48,738 bases of DNA from Acidobacteriaceae bacterium. GTDB lineage: Bacteria > Acidobacteriota > Terriglobia > Terriglobales > Acidobacteriaceae. Where the stretch lies: assembly GCA_003151335.1 (NCBI GenBank), contig PLXE01000014.1:1-48738 (forward strand), given 5' to 3'. Position numbers and translations under genes: made by a program. The notes under the pieces are model-generated. The model was not told the origin of the DNA, made no database searches, and saw nothing but the letters and a program-made list of their open reading frames with translations. This document shows positions 16,093-24,336 of this stretch, piece by piece. How positions within the stretch are numbered: the stretch's first letter is position 1; each line of letters begins with the position of its first letter.

Positions 16093-19000
16093 TCAGGCAC
16101 TGTTGTCAAGCGGCACCTTCTCGGACTCGAGGCGAACCGGGTAAACCTGGGATACGGCGTCTTCCATGCCAACAGCGACCAGTGCACGTTCGTACATCTT
16201 TAGCTGGTGAACATAGGAGCCAGACAGATCACCAAGCTCGACGTCTGTCTTGTAGTCGATGATGTGCCACGATTTCGGATCCTTGAATATGAGATCCATA
16301 ACGCCTGTGATGAGCTGTTTCTTATCGCCGGCATACGTGAATGGTGTTTCGACGGAACGCTCGTACTGAGCCGCTTGCTGCCAGAGTTCAGCTTTCGACA
16401 CTTCCAAAACCGTGCGCACCGCCTGATCGAGAACGCTGCGCAAGTCCGGCTCTTCGACCGAAAGCCACATTGCCAGTCGATATAGATCCGAGTAGTTCGC
16501 ACCCTTGTGGCGCATAGCGTGCTCAAGCAAGCCATGGACAAGCGTTCCCCACGCATGTCCGGCATCAGCCCGGTGGGCTGGCGTGTCGGGACTTACCACC
16601 TTGGACGGGTCGTCCGAGGCGATCTCGATCGACCGGATCATTCGAGCGATCTGTCGTGCCTCGGCCGTAACCGAGGTGATAGACCACGATGGTTGACACA
16701 GAGTGGCGTGGGATAAAGTTCGAGCAATCTCGGCCGCAGCTTGTGCCGCCTTGCCGCAATCCAAAGGCTCGACTGGCAACACCACAGGCGCCGCTGGAAT
16801 GGAGAGCTCCTGCGCCTGCCCAAGAAACTCGTCAAGAACGCCCCAGGCGGGATTCCTCAGATTCCCCGAGCACCGGCTGATAATCAGCATCTCTCGTGCA
16901 CGCGTCGCCGCCACGTATATCAGCCGATCCTCTTCAGCCTGAAGGTAAGGATTTTCAGCGGCTTCGTGAGCCGGCCAATCCGCATGTTCAGCGAGTAGCT
17001 TGTCCTGGTATGAGTTTTCGCTTCTTCGGACAATCTTCAACCACCCGTAAGCCGTCAGGCCACTCCGTTGAATACGCACGTCGACTCGCGAGCTGACCCC
17101 TCCGGCTGGATCGGCCAGGAACACGACCTTTGCCTCCAAGCCCTTAGCCTTGTGAAGATTCATAACCCGCACAACTTCCGTGCGCCCGGGCTCCAGGGGA
17201 AGAGACTCAACTTCGCTCGCGGCTTCCGCGTTGGCCTCCAATGCATCGGCAGCGTCTGCCAGACTTCCGCCACACTCGGCAACTTGTCGAACTCGGTCTA
17301 CCGCATGGAGGACGTCTCCCGCATCGGCGCCTCCAGGAGTAGTCGCTGCCAAGGCCAGGTATCCAGAGTCTTCAAGGATGCGATCTAGGGCAGCTGGTGC
17401 TGGCAACAGGCGGGTCCACCGATAGTATTCGCGCAGTACAGCAAGTGCTGACGAGACGCGGGACACAGGTTTCGTTGCTGCCCCGTCACTCTCGTTGAAC
17501 AGGCTGAACCAGCCCCCTGTCTGCTTGAAGTTGAAGAGTTCGCGATCGCTTATGCCGAATAATGCCCCGCGAAGAACCGCGATGAGGGACACCGGGTCCT
17601 GCGGATCCGCAAGCGCGCGAAGCAAAGTAATCAACGTCTGGACCGCCGTTGACTCCCCGAAAGCACCAGCTCCGCTTACCTCGATGGGTATGTTCATCGA
17701 TTCCAGCGCGTGAGCATACGGCGCGATGCGGTCCCTCTTCTTCCTGGTGAGAATCAGAAAGTCACTGAACCCCCGGCGTCCAGCATCCACCTCTGAACGA
17801 ATATAGACCGCGATCTTCTCGGCATCTTGCGCTTGAATGTCCTTGGGCTCGCAGTTATGTGCGATTGTGAAAACTCCGCCCGACTTCTCTTTGCTATTGG
17901 GGTCCAGTGGTGCGAACTTGGGTGCGTATGGCGTAGGATCGACCGGGAATCGGGTCTCGAACACGTCGTTTGCCCAATGGCAAAGACGAGGAACCGAACG
18001 GAAGTTTCGCGTCAAGGGCAGGACGCGCCCGACTGCCGCATTTTCGAACCGTTTTCGAACGACATTGTAGATGTCGATATCCGCTCTCCGGAAGCGATAG
18101 ATCGACTGTTTCGGATCACCAACAACGAACAGCGCACCCCGGCGTAATGGAACGGTACGCCAATCAGCAGTCTCGCGCTGTCCGGCAGAACACGGGAGAG
18201 TGCAATCCTCTGCTAACCAAAACAAGATTTCTGCCTGGACTGGATCCGTGTCCTGAAACTCGTCAACCAGTAGATACTTGAACTTCTGCTGTAGTGCGTG
18301 TCGCACCAGGAGATTTTCGCGCAGCACACGGGCTGTTAAGTTGAGCAGGTCGCCGTAGTTTAGGGCGTTTACACGCCGTCGCTCCACCGCAGCCTGTTCG
18401 CGTGCTCGAATCAGCAGCGTCATGGAGAGTCGATACACGTATTGGCGCCACTGCCACAGGTAAGGCTGGACAACCTCGGTACGAAAATGCTCATGTAGAG
18501 GTTCGACCAGATCACGCAAACGTTTCTTGTCCGCCGCCGTATCTGCCCAACGGTTCTGCGTAATCTTGGAAGCGCAGTCCCAGGTCTGAAGCAGAGACGC
18601 GATTACAGACGGGCGATCAAGTCGGTGTCGAGATACACGCATCTGCGCGCGGAACTCGCGTGCCTTCTGCTGGATCTTACAGGTCGTGTCATCTTCGATC
18701 TCACTCGGCAGATGATTCTGGAGTTCCTTCCAGAACTTCTGAAGCGCGGCCAGAGCAGGCTTGGGGTCGGGAGAACCCGTTTCGCCAACGGGGAAATCGA
18801 CATCTTCGTTGACGCAAACGGTCGCAAAAGCCGAGTCGAGGTCTTGCGGGCGTACGTCAGCCCCCAGAAGCGCCACAAGGTCAGGATCACCATTCGCTCG
18901 GGCGCTTGTGACGAAATCGCGCCACGACTGTTGCCGCAGTTCCAAGTCTAGAGTTTCGTCGAGCTCGGTGAAGCCCGGAGCCACACCCGATTCCACGGGA

Positions 19001-19377
19001 CGTTCCCGCAGCAGGCGGGCACAGAAAGAGTGAATGGTGCCCGCAAAAAAGCGTTCTAGGTTGGAGAGCGCGGATTCGATTCTGGTGATTCGCTCCGGAT
19101 CCGCAGCTCTGGGGCGGGCATTTTTGCGGGCTTTTTCGAGTTCAGCTTCGAGGGCGAGGTGGAACCGACCGCGTAGCTCAGAAGCAGCCTTTCGCGTGAA
19201 CGTCACGGCCGCCATCTGCTCCAACGGGTAGACTCCGGCTGCAACCCCGGCAGCCATGCGCTCAGCCAGCATCTGCGTCTTGCCGGATCCCGCGCCGGCC
19301 TCCACCAGGATGTTGGCTAGTAGCCCTTCCCGGATTAGTCGACGTGATTCTTCATCAATTGCACGCGAATCATTCAT
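16093..19377 (-). CDS. AddA/RecB-like UvrD helicase-nuclease
   Basis: The 1,094-residue protein has the layout of AddA/RecB: a UvrD-type superfamily 1 helicase with a C-terminal PD-(D/E)XK nuclease. Walker A is EAGAGSGKT (26-34) and motif Ia TFTRKAASEL follows. Motif II is LLVDEFQDTDP, motif III VVGDPKQSIYRFRRAD, motif V NLHKAKGLEAKVV and motif VI LIYVAATRAREML. The nuclease residues are in GVMDL and IIDYKTDV near residues 1028-1044. It starts inside the end of the addB-like gene (8-bp overlap), so the two are co-translated. Such complexes resect double-strand breaks and degrade foreign linear DNA. It could be host repair machinery or part of the flanked block. It is somewhat shorter than Bacillus AddA (about 1,230 aa). 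Confidence 0.9.
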   Translation of the reverse strand: MNDSRAIDEESRRLIREGLLANILVEAGAGSGKTQMLAERMAAGVAAGVYPLEQMAAVTFTRKAASELRGRFHLALEAELEKARKNARPRAADPERITRIESALSNLERFFAGTIHSFCARLLRERPVESGVAPGFTELDETLDLELRQQSWRDFVTSARANGDPDLVALLGADVRPQDLDSAFATVCVNEDVDFPVGETGSPDPKPALAALQKFWKELQNHLPSEIEDDTTCKIQQKAREFRAQMRVSRHRLDRPSVIASLLQTWDCASKITQNRWADTAADKKRLRDLVEPLHEHFRTEVVQPYLWQWRQYVYRLSMTLLIRAREQAAVERRRVNALNYGDLLNLTARVLRENLLVRHALQQKFKYLLVDEFQDTDPVQAEILFWLAEDCTLPCSAGQRETADWRTVPLRRGALFVVGDPKQSIYRFRRADIDIYNVVRKRFENAAVGRVLPLTRNFRSVPRLCHWANDVFETRFPVDPTPYAPKFAPLDPNSKEKSGGVFTIAHNCEPKDIQAQDAEKIAVYIRSEVDAGRRGFSDFLILTRKKRDRIAPYAHALESMNIPIEVSGAGAFGESTAVQTLITLLRALADPQDPVSLIAVLRGALFGISDRELFNFKQTGGWFSLFNESDGAATKPVSRVSSALAVLREYYRWTRLLPAPAALDRILEDSGYLALAATTPGGADAGDVLHAVDRVRQVAECGGSLADAADALEANAEAASEVESLPLEPGRTEVVRVMNLHKAKGLEAKVVFLADPAGGVSSRVDVRIQRSGLTAYGWLKIVRRSENSYQDKLLAEHADWPAHEAAENPYLQAEEDRLIYVAATRAREMLIISRCSGNLRNPAWGVLDEFLGQAQELSIPAAPVVLPVEPLDCGKAAQAAAEIARTLSHATLCQPSWSITSVTAEARQIARMIRSIEIASDDPSKVVSPDTPAHRADAGHAWGTLVHGLLEHAMRHKGANYSDLYRLAMWLSVEEPDLRSVLDQAVRTVLEVSKAELWQQAAQYERSVETPFTYAGDKKQLITGVMDLIFKDPKSWHIIDYKTDVELGDLSGSYVHQLKMYERALVAVGMEDAVSQVYPVRLESEKVPLDNSA

Positions 19378-22300
19378 GCTCGCCTAGCCTCCGGTAATTC
19401 TCGAGCTTGGGATCTTCCAGCTTCTCCTCAAGCTGCACGTTTTTGTATACCGCGCACCCTCGGCCATAGGAACAGAATTTGCAGTCTTTCTCATTCGAAC
19501 TCTGGGTGAACTCACCGTTGGTGATCAAAGTTCGCAGGTCTCGCATGACGGCAGTGATATCTGTCAGTTGAGGAGCATTAATCCTGTGACGTTCCTGACG
19601 TCCTTTGTGGGTCGGAAAGTAATAAACGCCAGCTTCCACCTTTGGGCTTTTATACTTGGCCTTTAGCAATTCGACTGCAGCGATCCCGTATAGGGCATGC
19701 TGGAGGCGCCGGCCCCCGTCGAACGTTCCTTTCCATCCCTCCCGCCAGAAACCGCCCGTCTTATAGTCGAGAACCTCAAACGATGCTTTGCCGACCTTGT
19801 CAATCCGATCAATCCGGCCAGCGATCCGGATTGTTAGGCCGCCTCCCAGATCCAGTTCTACAGGTTCCGGCCTCGCCAGAGGCTCACTACCGTCCTGTAG
19901 CGGCCGTCCAAATGACACCTCAAAACCGATTGGGGTCGAGTCCGAGTTGTCCGCTTCTGCTTCCAGGAACAGTTCGACATCCGCCACGAAATCCTTCGAC
20001 TCGCGCTCGAAGATCTCCGGCGTCGCGGCAGGTATTTCCTCATTCAATTCACGAAGGCGTGTCTGCGTCCGAGCAATCAGCCAAGCTTTGTCTTCGGCGT
20101 TCGGGCGGCGATTTCCATCACGTGCGCGCCGCAATAACGCGGCATACAAGTCGTGCAGTTCGGAGCCACGCGTCAAAGGATCGAGCCACACATCTTTATC
20201 GCGTTCAAGCTCATCGACAGGTTGTACCCCCAACCCTCGCTTAAGAAAGAATCGGAAGGGACATTGCGCTGCCCCTTCTAGCTCCGTTACTGAGAATGTG
20301 TTCATGGGTGAGCACGGATCGAGAACGGGACCTGCTTCGGGTACATAACCGTCGAACTCTGTGAATTCGGCTGACTGCCGATGCGCTTCGGCTGCACGTC
20401 CCTGTGCCACACCTTGGAAATTGGCATTGACCAGCGCGATTCCATTCTTTCCAGTATCGACGACACTGCGCAGCCACCATTCTCCGGAGCAAATGGCGGT
20501 GCCGCGCTCGTTTGGTACTGCAGATTTCGGTTCTCCCAGTGCCGCTTTCATTTCCGTGTATGAGAGCTTGGGATTTCCTTGCTGCAGCCGGAAGGCTTGC
20601 AGCATGATCCAGGAAGCGTATGTCTCGCGGTACTCTCGAGTGTCTCGGCACGAGTAGCTAAATGTGGCCGATACCGCCGACGACGAGAGCCGGTTCAGGA
20701 ATGCGTAAACCGATTCATCGATCCGGTCCTGAGACAATCGCAGCTCGTCCGAGATGCTCTGGCGCTCGCCATCCAGCAATACGGCATCTTCGGCAGCTGC
20801 AGGAAACACCCGTCCTTCCTCAAGGCCCACAACGAAGAGGTGCTGCCGGCCGGCAAAACCACATTGTGAGAGGCTGCATAAGTAAAGATGTCCTGGACGA
20901 GGACGCTCAGAAGCCACCTGAAGTGACTGCACACGTTCACGAACGAAGCGCAAGGCTTCTGACAGGCCACAGGAAAATGCCCCTAACGCACGGAGTTCGG
21001 CAATGTAATCCTGCAGCGCCGCGGCTGCCCGATGGTCAAGCGCACTGCCGCGCGCGGTTGCGCGTTCGAGAAATTCGAGCGTGGCGGTGACTACCGTCTG
21101 CAGCTCAACCTTTCGCTCTTGGTCCGGCTCTGGAACTGCTGCCACCAGCCCCACAATCCAGTCTCGAACGCTCGATGTCAGTTTTACCTTTTCTTCCGCA
21201 TAGGCACGATCGTCTTCAGAAGCCTCATCATCGGCAGCACGCGATTCGTAGTTCTTGAGCAGACGGGCAAAGGAGAGGCCATATGTCGCGCGTCCCCATC
21301 CGGCTCCTGCACGGGCCAGCTGCCGTGCCGCCTGTCCCGCACTGAACCTAAGATCTTCATCCACTCTAAGGTCGCCCGACTGAAGCAGTCGGCGAAAATG
21401 GCTGGCGGAGAAATCCGTTTCGATCCAATCGCACAATCCAATCAGGGCCCTGCCAGGCCGTGTAAAGGCAGCAGGGATGCCGGTGCCGAGTGTTACTGGC
21501 CAGTCATGGCGCAGTGCTTTTTCCCAGATCAATGCGACATGGGCATCAGACGGACAAGCAATTTCGATCTGGTCCAATGGCATGCCTGCGGCAAGAATGC
21601 GACGGAAGACCTCCTCAATCTCGGCTTCACGCCCGCCGGCGTTGAATAGGCTGATTTTCGTATTGCCAGACGTCTGCGCTGGAGTCGCTGGCGGACTCAT
21701 CAGAAACGCCAGCGGGTTCGTCGAGAAGTCGGCCTTAACCCTGTCTGTCGTCTGAGAGAGCAGTCGCCGAGGCGCCGGGTAATCACAAACTTCGAGCGCA
21801 CGCGGATGGATCCGTTCGCCGCAAACGGATGCGATGAGCCGCCGCTGGGCTGGGCTCCAAATGGTGTCCGGTAGCTCCGTCCAGCAGTCCTCGGGCTGGA
21901 TCGGACACCAGGACGGATGTTGCAGTGCTTCCTCGTATACCGTCGCCATGTCGCCGCGTTTGTGTTCTTCGAGAAAACGCTCATACGCTGACATCAGAGC
22001 AACCAGCTCCTGGTGCTTAGCGACCGACGAGAACCACTCCGGCTTCAATATCTCGGCACGAATGCTCGCCATGCGCATCTCGCGCACCGTTGACCACAAC
22101 GCCTGCGCCATCGTGGGGTGCTCTGCAAGGGGTCGAAAGTAGCCAGGTTGCACCGAAAGGTCGTGCAGAAGGCGCATCATCAGTGCGGGACCAAGCCCTT
22201 CTTCGGAAGGTTCGATCCCATGTTCAACCAGGAACGGCCCCGCCACGCGCAGTGCGACATCGAGCGGCGTTACGAATCGCAGGTTCAGCCAGCTAGTTCC

Positions 22301-22420
22301 CTCCAGTGTGAGGCGTTCACCAAGGGTCCTGCCAATTGCGTGTGAGGGGACGAAGACCCATTTATTTCGGGTCGGATACGAGGCACAAAGATGCTTTAGC
22401 TGTTCGACGAAGGGGTCCAC
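19370..22420 (-). CDS. AddB-like PD-(D/E)XK nuclease with Fe-S cysteines
   Basis: This 1,016-residue partner of the downstream addA-like gene resembles the AddB/RexB family. Its N-terminal helicase-like half lacks a canonical Walker A (PSHAIGRTLGERL stands there), which suggests a structural or recognition role. The C-terminal nuclease domain shows VLDYKTGGFW (about 880). The four cysteines expected for an AddB 4Fe-4S cluster are visible: one in AAQCPFRFF (about 716) and three in DCKFCSYGRGCAVY (about 980-990). The start is a GTG with AGAGGT about 7 bp upstream. Gene order addB-addA and the overlap are as in known AddAB operons. Confidence 0.87.
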   Translation of the reverse strand: MDPFVEQLKHLCASYPTRNKWVFVPSHAIGRTLGERLTLEGTSWLNLRFVTPLDVALRVAGPFLVEHGIEPSEEGLGPALMMRLLHDLSVQPGYFRPLAEHPTMAQALWSTVREMRMASIRAEILKPEWFSSVAKHQELVALMSAYERFLEEHKRGDMATVYEEALQHPSWCPIQPEDCWTELPDTIWSPAQRRLIASVCGERIHPRALEVCDYPAPRRLLSQTTDRVKADFSTNPLAFLMSPPATPAQTSGNTKISLFNAGGREAEIEEVFRRILAAGMPLDQIEIACPSDAHVALIWEKALRHDWPVTLGTGIPAAFTRPGRALIGLCDWIETDFSASHFRRLLQSGDLRVDEDLRFSAGQAARQLARAGAGWGRATYGLSFARLLKNYESRAADDEASEDDRAYAEEKVKLTSSVRDWIVGLVAAVPEPDQERKVELQTVVTATLEFLERATARGSALDHRAAAALQDYIAELRALGAFSCGLSEALRFVRERVQSLQVASERPRPGHLYLCSLSQCGFAGRQHLFVVGLEEGRVFPAAAEDAVLLDGERQSISDELRLSQDRIDESVYAFLNRLSSSAVSATFSYSCRDTREYRETYASWIMLQAFRLQQGNPKLSYTEMKAALGEPKSAVPNERGTAICSGEWWLRSVVDTGKNGIALVNANFQGVAQGRAAEAHRQSAEFTEFDGYVPEAGPVLDPCSPMNTFSVTELEGAAQCPFRFFLKRGLGVQPVDELERDKDVWLDPLTRGSELHDLYAALLRRARDGNRRPNAEDKAWLIARTQTRLRELNEEIPAATPEIFERESKDFVADVELFLEAEADNSDSTPIGFEVSFGRPLQDGSEPLARPEPVELDLGGGLTIRIAGRIDRIDKVGKASFEVLDYKTGGFWREGWKGTFDGGRRLQHALYGIAAVELLKAKYKSPKVEAGVYYFPTHKGRQERHRINAPQLTDITAVMRDLRTLITNGEFTQSSNEKDCKFCSYGRGCAVYKNVQLEEKLEDPKLENYRRLGEHE

Positions 22421-22672
22421 TCATGTACCTCTTGCTTAGCGCCAAGCTGTGGGGCTGAGCACAAGAAAGCTCGGACCAGAGTGATGTAACGAACCTATGC
22501 CCAGCGTGGAAACGATTTTGACGCAGGGCGGGGGCCGTGGCCGTGCGCAACATCACCGCAGGATGTGACCATTCGACAGCTTTCACATCGAAACGGAAGA
22601 GGACGCCGACACACGACGTCCGCTAATGAGCAGAACAGAGAGCAGAGGGGGTGTCCGATTGGCAACCATTCA

Positions 22673-22828
22673 TTAGCTTGCTCCCTTCTGTGATTCTCTC
22701 CGTAGCTCTTTAACGACTCGACCCAGTTCGTCTACGACCCTGTTCCAGTTGCCTTTTGAAACTGATCTGCCCCAGTTGACTCGAGTTGATGGCCCCGTTA
22801 TCAGCCTGCCGCCGTCATTGAGATCACT
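22673..22828 (-). CDS. Small ORF without canonical start (possible +1 frame continuation)
   Basis: On the minus strand, codons ending at the TAA (22673-22675) read GGRLITGPSTRVNWG, then GNWNRVVDELGRVVKELRRE. This is coding-like, with a clear amphipathic helix, but the frame has no ATG, GTG or TTG between the upstream in-frame stop and this text. Only a CTG (22807-22805) or ATA is available. It begins exactly where the 77-aa gene (22824-23057) stops, in the +1 frame. Either it is translated from a rare start, reached by a +1 shift at AAG-TGA, or it is a small pseudogene. Confidence 0.35.
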   Translation of the reverse strand, partial: SDLNDGGRLITGPSTRVNWGRSVSKGNWNRVVDELGRVVKELRRESQKGAS

Positions 22829-23057
22829 TCATCTGCTCTTCGAGAATTTGGACGAAGGCTCGCCGACTCTTTTTGACCGAATTCGTTTTGTTTCCCTTCG
22901 GCCACCACTCGACACTACCTCTTCCCATCAGCAGGTTTCCTAGAAGTTCATCGCCGCGTCGGACTTCGATCGAGAGCGAATTCTCGCTCTTGCGTTTACT
23001 TAGATCCATAAACCCTGGAAACATCACTGGGACTTTGGTTTGCTTGATCTTTTTCAT
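22824..23057 (-). CDS. Small unknown protein (77 aa)
   Basis: This short frame starts MKKIKQTKVPVMFPGFMDL, continues with a beta-rich middle (SIEVRRGDELLGNLLMGRG) and SVEWWPKGNK, and ends in a basic helix. The regular alternation of residues and the tight ATG with the AGAC/AAAG-rich leader make it look like a genuine small protein. The GxVEWWPKGN plus C-terminal helix pattern reminds me of widespread small hypothetical proteins, but I cannot name a family. It lies about 400 bp upstream of the addB-like gene on the same strand. The 313 bp between it and the HugZ-like gene (23058-23370) contain nothing I can support, and 22421-22672 is also empty. Confidence 0.6.
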   Translation of the reverse strand: MKKIKQTKVPVMFPGFMDLSKRKSENSLSIEVRRGDELLGNLLMGRGSVEWWPKGNKTNSVKKSRRAFVQILEEQMK

Positions 23058-23370
23058 CGGAAGAGTCTTTCTGTGAGTTCGTTTGGTTACCTGGCTGCTT
23101 CACTACTGTGTGACGTACTACGCATAGGCCTCAGTTCTGGTCTTATCCCGTCCTGATAAGTTGCGCCTAACGATGCGTCGTTATGGGCGGAATTCTACAC
23201 CCTCGAATCTGAAGGCTTCACTGACAGTAAACACCACGTTCGTGCACCTCGGCGCTGCGTGCTGTCTAGGACTTAGCCCCGCCTGGTTATGCATGTGAGG
23301 TGATGGTGCCCTTGAGCGCAGCCTTGTTTGGCCCGTACGCTCTGGGCGGGAGCGCCGTTCAACGGCATCA

Positions 23371-24162
23371 TTATCCTTGACGCGCCTGCCGTACCATCTC
23401 GATGAACACTTCTCTGGCCTGTGCCGGATCGCTCACTTCCCGCAAGAATGCAATACGGGCTCCACGCATCCCATCCTGGGTTTTCAGCCGCAGGTGGAAG
23501 CCGAGGCGATCGACGGAGGTCATCTCTGCCTCTTGCGCTTCAATGCCAGCAAAGCATTTCGCGAGAAGAATGAGCGCATCCTTATGGTCGGCATTCAGGT
23601 GCTGCATGACGCCTCTCTTGTGCTCAACCAGCGGATCGGATTCTGCTTGTGAGTACTCCGAAGCAGCCACCCATCCCATCACTCCGAAGCCACCCACGTA
23701 ATAAACGTCCAATACATCCATTCGGTAAAAGAAGAAATCGTCAAAATCGACCCAGTACTTGGCGTCTGGGTAACGCGTCAGGTAGACCGTCCGCACGGCT
23801 GCCAGCTCTGGCTCCGGTATTCTGCTAGCCGTTCCTATTAACGTGACTCTGGAGGCACCCAGCGGGTCGCCGCTGGCGTCAGGTTCGGTCACAAACAGGC
23901 TGGCGCGCGGGTCCGCTTGCAGGTTCTGCGTGTGCATGGCCATTGTGCTGATAAGGAAATTTGGGTGCCCCCGGCCGTCCAGCGCGTAAGGCACCAAGGA
24001 TCCGAATGGGAAACCCGGCTGCCTCCGGGACAGGGTGGAAAGACTGCCGATGCGGCCTGAGTGCATCAACGTGCGTGCTCTCTCGGCGAATGAAGGCTCG
24101 GGAACTGCAGACTGGCCGCTAGTCGCACCACTCGCGTGTTTTCCGAAGGACGACGAAGACAT
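23371..24162 (-). CDS. HugZ-like pyridoxamine 5'-phosphate oxidase-fold protein
   Basis: This is an intact 263-residue member of the HugZ/PNPOx-like split-barrel family with a C-terminal DUF2470 domain. The N-terminal part (about 25-170) carries the FMN/heme-binding split barrel, with GFPFGSLVPYALDGRGHPNFL, STMAMHTQNL and ADPRASLFV. The DUF2470 part (about 185-258) includes HKRGVMQHLNADHKDALILL and RLGFHLRL. Family members bind heme or flavin and some degrade heme; this copy could do either. Its 3' third is repeated as a relic at 6769-7108. The upstream region to 24336 is non-coding. Confidence 0.85.
   Translation of the reverse strand: MSSSSFGKHASGATSGQSAVPEPSFAERARTLMHSGRIGSLSTLSRRQPGFPFGSLVPYALDGRGHPNFLISTMAMHTQNLQADPRASLFVTEPDASGDPLGASRVTLIGTASRIPEPELAAVRTVYLTRYPDAKYWVDFDDFFFYRMDVLDVYYVGGFGVMGWVAASEYSQAESDPLVEHKRGVMQHLNADHKDALILLAKCFAGIEAQEAEMTSVDRLGFHLRLKTQDGMRGARIAFLREVSDPAQAREVFIEMVRQARQG
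23378..23710. repeat. Right copy of ~330-bp HugZ-3' direct repeat
   Basis: This is the 3' third of the intact HugZ-like gene and aligns, in the same orientation, with 6777-7108. Alignment starts at GACGCGCCTG just inside the stop codon. Together the copies bracket about 16.3 kb. Confidence 0.8.
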
Positions 24163-24336
24163 TGCTGATCACTCTCTCGGTATGCAACAAATTGTGTGGC
24201 AGTGTGTACCAGCACCGACACTAATACAGGCCAAGAGGAAAACCCGCTTGCGGATAGCAGCGGTCAGACTTTCCCGTGCTGCTTTACGACTATTTAGCAG
24301 ACCCGCGGAAACCGTCTTAAAACACCCAAGCACATT

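Noticed and set aside
23160-23195. GCCTAAC...GTTATGGGC hairpin resembling an integron attC core
   Set aside because: The 3' core does not match GTTRRRY and the element is far too short for attC; no integrase is present.
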